60,517 nucleotides of DNA from positions 1-60,517 of the forward strand of contig CAIXXM010000153.1 in NCBI GenBank assembly GCA_903923395.1, written 5' to 3'. This document shows, in pieces, positions 18,801 through 27,400 of the stretch. Every line of letters starts with the position of its first letter. Position 1 is the first letter of the stretch. The DNA comes from an uncultured Acidobacteriia bacterium (lineage in GTDB: Bacteria > Acidobacteriota > Terriglobia > Bryobacterales > Bryobacteraceae). The position numbers and the translations under genes were made by a program. Below the pieces are notes generated by a model, which ran no database searches, was not told where the DNA came from, and saw only the letters and a list, made by a program, of their open reading frames with translations.

Positions 18801-19357
18801 CCGTTCAGCGTGACGTTGGTGAAGCTGCTGCGCTGGCCGTTGATTGTGGTGGTGTCATTGCCGGTGGAAAGAACACCAGCCTGCGTACCAACTAGAGCGA
18901 GCGGGCTGCGGTTCACAACGGGCAGAGAGGCGACCTGTTCCATGGTCACCGTGGTGGTGACTTCCACGTTGCTGGTCTGCACGCCTTCGGCTTCAGACTT
19001 CACATCGACGGAGGAGGATACGGTGCCAACCTGCAGTTTGATGGTCGGAATGGCATTCGTCGCGGCGGGTGAAACCACCACGTTGTTCAATGCGTAAGGA
19101 GTAAAGCCGGTCGCAGTGACCCGGAGGGTGTAGGTTTCGGGGCGGACGCCGCTGAGAATGAAGGCGCCGCTGGCTGCGGTCTGGGAGCTTTGTACGGATT
19201 TTGAACCGCCCTCAAGGAGCAATTCGATTTTTGCGTTCGCGACGGAGGAACCGCTTGGGTCCTGCACCGTCCCGGTAATGGTTCCCGACACCTGCGCGAG
19301 CAGGGCGGTACTCAGGCTGGCCACTGCAAGCAGTGCCAGCGATATCTTTTTAATCAT
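15812..19357 (-). CDS. TonB-dependent receptor, Oar-like, with carboxypeptidase-regulatory domain
   Basis: A 1181-residue outer-membrane receptor. The ATG at 19357 is chosen because AGAAGG lies 7 bases upstream and a signal peptide (MIKKISLALLAVASLSTALLA) starts there. Then follow a CarboxypepD_reg-like beta domain (about residues 22-105: SGTITGTVQDPSGSSVANAKIEL), a plug region (about 110-240: VASLPVVNRSPLALVGTQAGV) and a long 22-strand-type barrel ending in aromatic-rich strands (FGRRLVQFQLSYKF). This is the acidobacterial Oar/SusC-like group with no obvious TonB-box. The ligand is unknown; oligosaccharides or peptides are the usual guess. No SusD-like lipoprotein is adjacent. The terminator at 15758-15784 ends the unit. 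Confidence 0.92.
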   Translation of the reverse strand: MIKKISLALLAVASLSTALLAQVSGTITGTVQDPSGSSVANAKIELLLEGGSKSVQSSQTAASGAFILSGVRPETYTLRVTATGFTPYALNNVVVSPAATNAIPTIKLQVGTVSSSVDVKSEAEGVQTSNVEVTTTVTMEQVASLPVVNRSPLALVGTQAGVLSTGNDTTTINGQRSSFTNVTLNGINIQDNFIRTNDVDFLPNLLLSSQVSEFSVSTSNMDASQSAASAITFISPTGGNKYHGSVLWSNRNNYFAANTWFNNQNGTKRPFLNQNQGAATFSGKIIKDKWFFYGAYELFRLRQQTAFNSTILTSDARNGIFTYKDGNGAVQKVNVLSLMGSSINPYVATVLQSVPTPDKINNFNAGDSSAALLRNTAGYSFLGRNNRTRDNVNITSDYIINSKQSVSGSYNWNRDLLDRPDLQNNYTLVPNVSNSDYVKFVAGSWRYSISPTLTNELRGGFNLAPAIFATNQQFPSAIVTGFVFNNPLNTFRGQGRYTNTYNLNDNATWVKGNHTVKFGFSAQLIHVNPYNDAGITPTYTIGLGTGHQGLVSSQLPGISASDLTAANNLFASLSGAIASASQTFNVTSPTSGYVAGATNSRNYSYNNYGFYIQDNWRVRPNLTIEAGLRYEYYTPLKERDNLELQCTSDVQTCLNSGSANFNFVNGGFYNADKKDFGPRIGFAWNVFGNNKTSLRGGYGLYYVNDEVITSIRNSVETNPGLSSSIAPSGLTSFANGIGTTTVPVYKVPRTTLDNYALSTSNAIGVTNPNLRTPYVGQYSLSLEHEFRGTIFSAKYIGNHGTKLLRGIDYNQVNIKANGYLADFLRAQSNAYLSKAANGNFNPAYNAAIPGSQQLTLFPTMPNGGYLTNSSVLSYLQTGDVGTLAQFYQTNGINGAVNFFPNPYALGANYTSNGADSTYNALQLEARHRYSKGLSLQANYTWSKVLSNTLGDTQTNFEPFLDNNNPQAERAPAPFDLRQIFKANGVYDLPFGPGHKINPKYLGRIIGGWSVGSLLTWQSGGVFSIYEGARGTLNRSARSTYNTANALVSGSALSNAFALRSTGTGPYFIAAGAIGSDGRGTAPDGSAAFSGQLFTNPGAGTIGSLQRRSFYGPSEFNQDVSIQKNVRLFESHVVQFRMDATNMWNHATFFVGDQNINSTTFGKITSTFFGRRLVQFQLSYKF

Positions 19358-19462
19358 GTAACCCTTCTGAAAGGTGGAGTTTGTGTTAGGGTACCACACC
19401 ACCACGTACGAGGGGGTACTCGACCTTTACGATTGCATTACAGGTGTATTCAGCCGGAAAAC

Positions 19463-19502
19463 AAAAAACGGCCAACGCACCGTGATGGTGGGTTGGCCGT
19501 TT
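19463..19502 (-). terminator. Intrinsic terminator of infC
   Basis: An 11-bp stem (19466-19476 with 19492-19502, AAACGGCCAAC/GTTGGCCGTTT). On the minus strand it is followed by a run of T residues. It stands 26 bases after the infC stop and separates it from the TonB receptor gene. Confidence 0.85.
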
Positions 19503-19527
19503 CTGGTTGTTGTTGGGGTAAAGAGAG

Positions 19528-20145
19528 CTAGGCAGGCTTCGCGGCTGGGGCCGGGGGCGCTGCGGGGGGAGCGGTTTTGGGCTTTTCCGATTTAGCAGGC
19601 GTCTGCACCTTGACCGGGCTGATCAGGATATGGAAGTTGCGCCCTTCCAGGCGCGGCTGGCCTTCCACGGTCCCAATGCCCGTAAGGTCTTCGGCGAAGC
19701 GCAACAGCAATTTGCGGCCAAGATCCGTGTGCGCGATTTCGCGTCCGCGGAACTGGACAATAGCTTTCACGCGGTTGCCTTCCTGCAGGAAGCGCAACGC
19801 GTGGTTCTTCTTGAAGTCGTAGTCGTGATCGTCCGTATTGGGGCGGAACTTGAGTTCCTTCACCTGGACGACGTGCTGCTTCTTCTTTGCGTCGTGCTGT
19901 TTCTTCTTCAGTTCGTACTGGTATTGACCATAGTCAATAGCTTTCGCAACGGGAGGAACGGCGGTGGGAGAAACGAGAACGAGGTCCAAACCGAGCTCTT
20001 GCGCGCGGCGCAGGGCAGCGGCAGTCGGCATCACTTCAGCGGTGCCATCAGGAAATACAGCACGGACTTCCCGGACACGGATGGATTCGTTTACGTTTTC
20101 GCGGCGGTTCGACTTGCGGGGAGGGAAATTACGGCCAGGAATCAT
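19528..20145 (-). CDS. infC: Translation initiation factor IF-3
   Basis: A 205-residue IF-3, which binds the 30S subunit and controls start-codon and initiator-tRNA selection. The N-domain is NESIRVREVRAVFPDG...AQELGLDLVLVSPTAVPPVAKAIDYGQYQYE, the classical IF-3 signature. The basic linker is KKKQHDAKKKQH. The C-domain follows (VKELKFRPNTDDHDYDFKKNHALRFLQEGNRVKAIVQFRGREI). It is longer than usual because of a Lys/Pro/Ala-rich tail (about residues 178-205). The second codon is ATT and no clear Shine-Dalgarno precedes the ATG; ATT is the known unusual, autoregulated start of infC in many bacteria, so the true start may be ATT. rpmI and rplT, its usual neighbours, are not next to it; a terminator follows directly. 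Confidence 0.95.
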   Translation of the reverse strand: MIPGRNFPPRKSNRRENVNESIRVREVRAVFPDGTAEVMPTAAALRRAQELGLDLVLVSPTAVPPVAKAIDYGQYQYELKKKQHDAKKKQHVVQVKELKFRPNTDDHDYDFKKNHALRFLQEGNRVKAIVQFRGREIAHTDLGRKLLLRFAEDLTGIGTVEGQPRLEGRNFHILISPVKVQTPAKSEKPKTAPPAAPPAPAAKPA

Positions 20146-20220
20146 GCGTTAAGTAGAGAGTACCCCAACATAGTCCGAGTGTAACGTTTCAGAAGAGGGA
20201 AGTCCAGCCAATTGTTACGG

Positions 20221-21624
20221 TTATTGGCGCTGGACGCGCTCGGGCGTGCTGGAAGGGGGCAGAAGCAGGTCTTCGGGGACGGGCAGAGTGCGCTGTTGGC
20301 GCTCGCAGGAGAGCAACCGCTTGGTGAGCCGTTCGGCTTCATCGTGTCCGCGGAGGGCGCGTTCGAGTTGCTTGAAGGCCGGATGACTGGGGGAGAGCTC
20401 CGATTGTGCGAGCTTCAAATGACCGGAGATGATGGTGAGGGCGTCGCTGAAATCGTGCGCGATGCCCTTCGAAAGCTCGTCGAGGGCCTGCAATTGCGAG
20501 GCGTGCCGGACTTGGCGCTCCATGCGCTTGCAATCGGTGAGGTCCACCAGGGTGCCTTCGTAGTAGAGCGTCAGACCGTTTTCATCGCGGACGGCGCGGC
20601 CGTTTTCCAGCACGTCGATGAGCGAACCGTCGCGGCGGCGCAGTTGAAACTCGGCATTGCGAAGAAAGCCCTCGCGCTCCATGATCTCCGAGTTGCTGGT
20701 GCGGCGGGCACTGTCGGGGTAGAAATCATGCGCGATGTTGGGATTGTTGAGGTCTTCTTCGCGGTCCACACCCAGCATGCGAAGCAAAGCCGGGTTGGCG
20801 GCGATGATGCGACCGTCGCGCGTGGTCTGATACACGCCCTCGGTCACGTTGTCGAAGAGGGCACGGAAGCGGCTTTCTGAGCGGCGGAGTTCGAATTCCG
20901 CGTGCTTGCGCTCCGTGATGTCCGTCATCATGGCCAGGTAGCCGGCATGGTCACCGGATTCATCCGTGAATGAGTTCACACACGCGAGCACCCAGACTTC
21001 AGAGCCATCCTTATGCCGCAGGCGGCGGTCAAACTGTTCGATTGTCTGGGCCTGGCGCGATTCGTAGCGGATGCGCTCCATGGGGAGATCTTCGGGGAAG
21101 AAGAAGGACTTCCACTCCGCGCCCTGCATTTCCTGCAAGGAATAGCCGAGCAGGGAGGCGATCCGCGGGTTCGCGTAAATCAGACGGCAATCAGGACCCA
21201 CAACCCAAATGCCCTCCGCGGCAGTGGCGATCAGCTTGCGGTGCCAGAATTCGCTGCGGGCGGAGTCGCGCATGGCACGCAGCATGCGCTCGAAGCCAAC
21301 GCTCAACAGCAGACCTTCGAAGAACAGAATGGAACAGCGGAAGCCGGTGTCGAAATCAGGCACCGTTTCATGCGGCTGGGAAGTAAAGGCCCAGGCGGTG
21401 ACGACAAAAGTAGTGACCACGCCGCCGCCGAAACCCGTCAGGGCGGCAGAAATCATGATGGCGGCAAAGGAGGGAAGGTAGGGGTTCAGCGAGCGGTGGA
21501 AGGCCTGATCAATGAGTAACTTGATGGCGATTCCGCATATAGCTGTGGCTACGGCGAAGCAGTAACGGCTCCAAGCGGGTTCCCGGACGAGCGAACGGGC
21601 GAAACTGGGCTTCAGGGCGGTCAA
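20221..21624 (-). CDS. Membrane PAS-PAS sensor protein with histidine-kinase DHp region but no ATPase domain
   Basis: A 467-residue protein from a TTG start with a purine-rich GGAGAA just upstream. Residues about 20-112 hold four hydrophobic helices like the DUF4118/KdpD-type membrane domain. Then come two PAS domains: about 125-245 (IATAAEGIWVVGPDCRLIYANP...GYLAMMTDITERK) and about 250-370 (FDNVTEGVYQTTRDGRIIAANP...LTDCKRMER). A short dimerisation/phosphoacceptor-like helix follows, with H390 in LSKGIAHDFSDALTIISGHL. The expected HATPase_c domain (N, G1, G2 boxes) is absent; the protein ends about 75 residues later. It could be a substrate or partner of another kinase, or a degenerate kinase. 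No response regulator is adjacent. Confidence 0.85.
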   Translation of the reverse strand: MTALKPSFARSLVREPAWSRYCFAVATAICGIAIKLLIDQAFHRSLNPYLPSFAAIMISAALTGFGGGVVTTFVVTAWAFTSQPHETVPDFDTGFRCSILFFEGLLLSVGFERMLRAMRDSARSEFWHRKLIATAAEGIWVVGPDCRLIYANPRIASLLGYSLQEMQGAEWKSFFFPEDLPMERIRYESRQAQTIEQFDRRLRHKDGSEVWVLACVNSFTDESGDHAGYLAMMTDITERKHAEFELRRSESRFRALFDNVTEGVYQTTRDGRIIAANPALLRMLGVDREEDLNNPNIAHDFYPDSARRTSNSEIMEREGFLRNAEFQLRRRDGSLIDVLENGRAVRDENGLTLYYEGTLVDLTDCKRMERQVRHASQLQALDELSKGIAHDFSDALTIISGHLKLAQSELSPSHPAFKQLERALRGHDEAERLTKRLLSCERQQRTLPVPEDLLLPPSSTPERVQRQ

Positions 21625-21693
21625 TTCTCCACTCTTCCGGGTCTTGCAGTACTACTGTAACCGAGAATATAGGGAAATTGCAGTTGCTTTTGG

Positions 21694-23388
21694 TTAGCAC
21701 TTGATTTTTTCTTTGGGGTTGTGGACGAAAAAAGCGACGAAGATGCCTAGTGCCACGACTAAAATCGCTCCGATCACGTTGTACCAAAGGAAGGCAATGT
21801 TGGTGTAACGCGCGCAGAGGAGAATAATAGCCTCGCCGAACAGCATGGCCCAGAAGGCTGAGCCGCCCTTGACGCGGGGAAAGAAAAAGGCCAGCACAAA
21901 TGCTCCCAGCAGCGTGGGGTAAAACAATGAACCCACTCTGTTTACCGCTTCCACCAAAGATCCCAGATTTCTACCGTACTGCGCGAAGACCACGGCCACA
22001 ATCCCCCACCCGGCCGTACAGAGGCGCGAGACGAAAAGATAATGGCTGTCAGAAGCGGCGGGCTGGAAATGACGTTTGTAAATATCGATCACGGTTACGG
22101 TGGCCAGAGAATTCAACTCGCCTGAACTCGAAGACATGGCAGCGGCAAAGATGACTGCGATTACCAGTCCGATCAGTCCGTGCGGCAGATATCTGGTGAC
22201 GAAAGACAGAAAAATGTAATTCGTATCGTGAAAATCCTTTTCGCCCTCGGCTTTCTCGTAAATATGAGCGGCATCCGCGCGGGCACCGTCGAGTTGTTTC
22301 TGGGCGGCGCGCAGTTTCTGTTCGGCGGCGCGGGTCTGTTCGGAAGAGTGTTGTTTGCGGGCGGCGTTCAGGTCCAGTGCCGCGGCCTTGCGGGCATTCC
22401 AGGCGGCATCATAACTCTTCTGCACCCCGCTGTAGGCGGCTTGCCCGGAGATCGTCTTCATGGCCGCGCTTTGAAAAAGCACCGGCGGTTGTTCAAAGAG
22501 GAAGAAAACGAAGACCATGGCACCGACGAACAGGATGAAGAACTGCATCGGTACCTTGGCCATCGCGTTGAATAACAAACTCAGGCGGCTCTGCGCGACG
22601 GATTTTCCTGTCAAATACCGCTGCACCTGGCTCTGGTCACAGCCGAAATAGCCGAGGGCGAGGAAACTGCCGCCGATTAATCCGCTCCAGAGGTTGTAGC
22701 GGTTGTTCCAGTCCAAATGCAGGTCGACGGCGTTGAGTTTTCCCGAATAACCGGCGAGAAAGATCGCGTCAGAAACCGAGACACCATGCGGCATGAGCGC
22801 GAAGACGGTGATGAGAGCGCTGATCAGGCCGAGGAAGATGATGGACATCTGCAGGACGTCCGTCCAGGTCACGGCCGGGATGCCGCCTGAGGTGGTGTAA
22901 ATCACCACCAGGATGCCGATGACTGCCGTGGTGATCTGATCCGGCCACCCGAAGATGATGCTCATCACGATGGCAGGTGCGTACATGGCGAGACCCACTG
23001 CCATGCCGCGCTGGATCAGAAAGACGATGCTGGCGAGCGCGCGGGTCTTGGCGTCGAAGCGGCGTTCCAGGTACTCATAGGCCGTATAGACACCGGAGCG
23101 GTGAAAGATCGGGACGGCAGTCGCGGAAATGATGACCATCGCGATGGGCAGTCCGAAGTAGAACTGGACGAAGCGCAGGCCGTCCACGTAAGCCTGGCCC
23201 GTGGTCGCGATGAACGTGATGGCAGAGGCCTGCGTGGCCATGATCGAGAGGCCCATGGCGTACCAGGGCATGGATTTGCCCGCGAGCAGGTACTGATCCA
23301 CGCTCTTGCTGCCGCGGCTCTTCCACAGGCCAAAGCCGATAATCCCGGTGATGGTGGCGACGAGTACGATCCAGTCAAGCGGTGTCAT
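21694..23388 (-). CDS. Sodium:solute symporter (SSS family) with coiled-coil insertion
   Basis: A 564-residue inner-membrane transporter with 13 or more hydrophobic segments. Family features include an N-terminal helix (DWIVLVATITGIIGFGLW), GKSMPWYAMGLSIMATQASAITF, GVYTAYEYLERRFDAKTR, GYFGCDQSQVQRYLTGK and IFAAAMSSSSGELNSLATVTVIDIYKR, which carries the conserved sodium-site serines. An unusual soluble segment of about 75 residues, rich in Ala, Lys, Gln and Glu, is inserted at about 318-392 and looks like an antiparallel coiled coil. The substrate is not predictable; relatives carry sugars, sialic acid or amino acids. Its ATG overlaps the stop of a 44-residue membrane protein (ATGA), showing translational coupling. 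Confidence 0.92.
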   Translation of the reverse strand: MTPLDWIVLVATITGIIGFGLWKSRGSKSVDQYLLAGKSMPWYAMGLSIMATQASAITFIATTGQAYVDGLRFVQFYFGLPIAMVIISATAVPIFHRSGVYTAYEYLERRFDAKTRALASIVFLIQRGMAVGLAMYAPAIVMSIIFGWPDQITTAVIGILVVIYTTSGGIPAVTWTDVLQMSIIFLGLISALITVFALMPHGVSVSDAIFLAGYSGKLNAVDLHLDWNNRYNLWSGLIGGSFLALGYFGCDQSQVQRYLTGKSVAQSRLSLLFNAMAKVPMQFFILFVGAMVFVFFLFEQPPVLFQSAAMKTISGQAAYSGVQKSYDAAWNARKAAALDLNAARKQHSSEQTRAAEQKLRAAQKQLDGARADAAHIYEKAEGEKDFHDTNYIFLSFVTRYLPHGLIGLVIAVIFAAAMSSSSGELNSLATVTVIDIYKRHFQPAASDSHYLFVSRLCTAGWGIVAVVFAQYGRNLGSLVEAVNRVGSLFYPTLLGAFVLAFFFPRVKGGSAFWAMLFGEAIILLCARYTNIAFLWYNVIGAILVVALGIFVAFFVHNPKEKIKC

Positions 23389-23519
23389 GCGAAGTATCTG
23401 GTGAAGCCGTAGAGGACCGCAATGACTACGCCAAGCCAGAGCAGGATGAACGTATAGAGCCGCGGCCAGGTGCCGAGGATAGGCGGCGGTTCCAGATCAT
23501 CATCACCGGGAAGCTTCAT
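23385..23519 (-). CDS. 44-residue single-pass membrane protein coupled to the symporter
   Basis: A frame of 44 codons plus stop. The N-terminus is acidic and Pro-rich (MKLPGDDDLEPPPILGTW), followed by one hydrophobic helix (about residues 20-40: LYTFILLWLGVVIAVLYGF). The stop codon TGA overlaps the ATG of the symporter in ATGA, and the gene starts 11 bases after the PhzF-like gene ends. Small single- or two-helix partners beside SSS transporters are known (YjcH with ActP; DUF4212 proteins). I infer a small accessory subunit or stabiliser of the symporter. Confidence 0.75.
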   Translation of the reverse strand: MKLPGDDDLEPPPILGTWPRLYTFILLWLGVVIAVLYGFTRYFA

Positions 23520-23530
23520 AGCGGATGCCG

Positions 23531-24328
23531 TTACGATAGCAGTTCGGCGGTGAGAACGGTAACTGCCTGGCCGATGAGTGTCACGCGGTCGCCCTGCAAG
23601 CGCACTTTTACGATGCCGCCGCGCGCGGAAGCCTGGTAACCCGTCATTTCCGTCTTGCCGAGGCGCTTGGCCCAGAAGGGCGCAAGACAGGTGTGCGCGG
23701 AGCCGGTGACCGGGTCTTCGTCGATGCCGGAGCCGGGCGCGAAGAAGCGGGAGACGAAATCGATCCCGCCGGAGCCGGCGGCGGTCGCAATAATGCCGCG
23801 GACGGGGAGCTTCTTAAGCAGGCCATGGTCCGGGGTGAGGGCTCGCAGGGTGGCTTCGTCTTGCACTTCCACGAGGTAATCGAACTGGTTGCGGCCGGTG
23901 TAGAGGATTTCCGCACCCAGAGCGCTGGAAAGTTCGGCGGGCGGTTCGGCGGCGGTTTCGAGCTTGGCGGGGAAATCCATTTCAATCCAGTCGCCGGTTT
24001 TGGTGCAGGTGAGTTGGCCGCTGCGGGTGTGGAAGATGGCGGGGGCACCGGGGGCGAGGTTGCCTTCCTGCCAGAGAACATGCGCCGCGGCGAGGGTAGC
24101 GTGGCCGCAGAGATCCACTTCGACCGCAGGGGTGAGCCAGCGCAGCCGGTAGCCGTGGGCTTCGGGATACAGGAATGCCGTTTCGGAGAGATTCATTTCC
24201 AGGGCGACGTTCTTCATCCAGGTTTCGTCCGCAGGGCCGTTGAGGACGCAGACGGCGGCGGGGTTGCCTGTGAAGGGAGTGCTGGTGAACGAGTCGACTT
24301 GGACGATGCGGGTTGGCATGGCTTTCAT
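23531..24328 (-). CDS. PhzF-family isomerase
   Basis: A 265-residue protein of the PhzF/diaminopimelate-epimerase-like fold. The start at 24328 (or the ATG at 24319) is chosen because IVQVDSFTSTPFTGNPAAVCVL is the family N-terminus; the longer frame upstream runs through a palindrome and has no homology. The catalytic Glu is E49 in MNLSETAFL. The other signature blocks are LRWLTPAVEVDLCGHATLAAAHVLW and FFAPGSGIDEDPVTGSAHTCLAPFWAKRLGK. Outside phenazine producers these proteins have unknown substrates. No other phenazine genes are present. It begins the minus-strand unit phzF-like / 44-aa protein / symporter. Confidence 0.92.
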   Translation of the reverse strand: MKAMPTRIVQVDSFTSTPFTGNPAAVCVLNGPADETWMKNVALEMNLSETAFLYPEAHGYRLRWLTPAVEVDLCGHATLAAAHVLWQEGNLAPGAPAIFHTRSGQLTCTKTGDWIEMDFPAKLETAAEPPAELSSALGAEILYTGRNQFDYLVEVQDEATLRALTPDHGLLKKLPVRGIIATAAGSGGIDFVSRFFAPGSGIDEDPVTGSAHTCLAPFWAKRLGKTEMTGYQASARGGIVKVRLQGDRVTLIGQAVTVLTAELLS

Positions 24329-24357
24329 TATCGTCCCCGGGTCATCATTTGGAATAC

Positions 24358-24390
24358 ATAAAGAATTGGTGCCAGGCACCGATTCTTTAT
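24358..24390. repeat. 33-base palindromic element with GGTGCCAGGCACC core
   Basis: Two 16-base arms around a single central A, with one G-T wobble. The core is GGTGCCAGGCACC and the outer arms are ATAAAGAAT/ATTCTTTAT. It lies between the terminator of the receptor gene and the start of the PhzF-like gene. Short palindromes with this core are scattered between genes in many bacteria as REP-like repeats; that general statement is recollection, not a search result. Confidence 0.6.
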
Positions 24391-24395
24391 GAAAC

Positions 24396-24422
24396 AAAAA
24401 GCCCCGGACCGAAGTCCGGGGC
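24396..24422 (-). terminator. Intrinsic terminator of the TonB receptor at 24450-27881
   Basis: A 9-bp GC-rich stem (24401-24409 with 24414-24422, GCCCCGGAC/GTCCGGGGC) with a CGAA loop. On the minus strand it is followed by TTTTTG. It begins 27 bases after the receptor stop codon. Confidence 0.88.
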
Positions 24423-24449
24423 CTCTTGTGCTTGTACTTGCGGCGGAGT

Positions 24450-27400
24450 TTAGAAGGTGTACTTCAAGCTCAGCTGCAACTGACGGCGGCTGTCCTTCGA
24501 CGTAATCATGCCGAAGGTGCTGCTGGTGGGGTTGCTCTGCGGTCCGCCGCCATTGGCACCACCGAGGTTCGGGTGGTTGAGCCAGTTGAAGGCTTCCGCG
24601 CGGAAGGTGATGCCCTGCTTCTCGCGGACCTGGAAGGTCTTGAAGAGGCCGAGGTTCCAGTTGGTCAAACCGGCACCGTAATAGAGGTTGCGCGTCTGGT
24701 TGCCGAAAGTGCCGTTGGCGGGAACGGTAAAGAGCGCGTTGCCGCTGGCGTCCTTCGGGTTGAACCAGTAGTTGCCGGAGCCAGCGCCGTTGGAGAAAAC
24801 CTTCGGGTAGCTGACCGAGCCATTGACGTTCCAGGGCTGGTTCTGCGAAACACCGATGCCGGCGTAGTCGCTGCCGGTTTGTACGGTGAACGGAGTGCCA
24901 GTCTGGCCCTGCGTGATGCCGGTGATCTGCCAGCCGCCGAGCGCAGCACCCTTGAGTCCCTTGTTGTTGTGGTAAGGCAGTTCCCAGATCCAGTTGATGA
25001 CGAGCAGGTGGCGGGTATCGAAGTCAGACGGACCCCAGAAGTTCGTCGCGTCATAGTTGTTGTACAGAATGGCGCGGCGGCTGGAACCGTTGTCGTAGCT
25101 CTTCGAAAGCGTGTAAGCGACGCCATAGCTGAGGCCCTTGCTGAAGCGGCGGGTCCAGCCCACATTCAAGCCGTTATAACTGGAACGTGCGGCGTTTTCT
25201 GCAATCTGAATCTGGTTGAAGCCCTTGTAGGGGACCAGAGAGTTGATGTTGACGCCACCGGGGCAGCTGCCGTTGGGGCAGGTGCCGACGGGGAGCTGGT
25301 TGAGGTTGCGGGTACGTTCGAGCCACAGACCAACGCGGCCCACGTAGGAGATTTCGAGCTTGCTGTTGAGGGGCAGCTCGCGCTCCACCGTGGCGTTCCA
25401 CTGGTAAGAGGTCGGGATCTTGTACACGGGATCCTGGGTCTGGATGAACTGGGTGGGCGTGCCGCCCAAAGCGCCGGCCGGGTTGTCAACGTTGCCGTTG
25501 GAAACCGACTCATAGCCCTGGAAGGGGAAGTTGCCGCCGAGGAACGTGGCGTCGCTGACGGCCGGGCGGTTCTTGAAGCCACCGAAGCCGGAGCGGATCA
25601 CGGTCTTGTCATTGAGGGAGTAAGCGACACCAATGCGGGGTACGAAATTGCGGTACTTGGTGCCGGCATACGAGTTCGGCAGACCATGGAACAGCGCGTT
25701 GAGAGCGGGGTCGCCGGAATCAGGGAAGCGGCCTGCGCCAGCCGAGGGGAAGCTCGAACCGGGGATCACAATGCCGTTGTAGATGTTGCCGGAGCCAGCA
25801 ACGATGTTACCGCTCTTGTCGATGGAAACTGCCTTGGAGGGGTCATAGTAGCGGGCATCGAAGACATCATAGTTGCCCCAGAGAGCGTGGAAGGGCTGGA
25901 TGATGCTTTCGCGCACGCCGATTTCGACCTTCAGCTTGGCGTTTACCTTCCAGGAGTCCTGCACGAAGAATTCGAACATGTTCGCGCGGGAAATGGTGTA
26001 ATCGCGGGGGCCGATTTCCGAATAGGTGGTGAATTTGCCGAGTGCCGCGAGGGCGATACCAGGCTGGGTGCCGGCGTCCTGGAAGTCAAAGCGTCCGTTC
26101 TGATTGTTCGCGCCGCCGGGGATACCGCTGACATTGACCTGATCGCGGTCATTCTGACCATCGCGTTCGAACAAGCCGCCGAACTTGATGGTGTGGTTGC
26201 CGTGAATCCAGGTCATGTTGTCGGAGTAGTCATACACCGGACCGCCGGAGCGGGAGGGGTACGGACCAAGGTCCAACTGGGTGAAGCCGTTGATGTTGAC
26301 GGTGGGCAGCTTGTTGGGCAGATCCTTTGCGGCGGAGCCATAAAGGTACGGGTAGTTGACGCCGTACTGCGTGCGGTCCGGAGCATTGCGGAGCGAGATG
26401 TCCACGTGGTCCGCGCTGGCGCTGATCAAAGCTTCATTGATCAGGGTCGGGGTGAACACGTGCACGAAGTTCAGGGATGCGGTCTGGTTGGGGCGGCTCA
26501 ACTGGTTGGCAGCCAGAGCAAAGGAACCCTGGAATGCATTGGCCACAAAGTAGTTGTAGTTCAGCACGCGCAGGCGGATGGTGTCCTTCTCAGTGGGCAG
26601 GAAGTCCATGGAGATGGTGTCTTTGCGCGTGTTGTCGATTTCATTGTTCGTGGTGATGTAGTTGCTGGAGCCGAGCTGGAAGCCGGGGGTGGGCAGCGGA
26701 TAGGCATTCAACAAAGCAATGCCGTTGGCGCTCTGCTGCGCTTTCGGGATCACGTTGCCGGCGTAGGGCGTACCGTTGGCATCAGTCACCGCATAGGTCT
26801 TGCCGAAGAACGTGTTGGTTCCCAGCAATTCGCTGAAGTCGCCGGTACGCATCTTGATGCTCGGGACCACGGCGCCGCCGGTGGCATTGACCGGGGAGGT
26901 ACGGTAGCGGACCCATTCCTGGCCAAAGAGCAGGAACAGCTTGTTGCGGTTTGCATTGAACTTCCCGGGGATGAAAACCGGGCCACTGACGTTGTAGCCG
27001 AATTGGTTGTACTTCAGCGGCTGCGGCTGGCTGTTCAACAGGGCCAGGGGGGCAAGGTTGCGCGCCCAGGTGTTGGCGTCCATCGCGCTGTTGCGGAAGA
27101 ACTCATACATGGTGCCGTGGAAATCGCGGCTGCCGCTCTTGGTGACCACACGGATCTGTCCTCCGCCGGAGCGGCCGTATTCCGCAGAGTAGTTGGAACT
27201 CAGAACCTGAACTTCCTGGGTGGAATCCACGTCCGCGGCGCCAATGGCGGTGCCGTTCGACCGGGTGCGGGTTGCAACCGCGCCGTCATAGAAGAAGACG
27301 TTGTCATTGGGGCGGGAACCGTTCATGGAGAAGCCGCCGTCTGTCAGGTTGAAGTTGAAGTTGGCCAGCGAAGCGCTGGAGCGCACGCCGGGCTTCAAGG

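Noticed and set aside
15923-18895. 990-residue plus-strand frame opposite the first TonB receptor
   Set aside because: Composition (Val, Gly, Glu, Arg-rich, no signal or domains) is typical of antisense to a GC-rich gene; the receptor on the other strand is certain.
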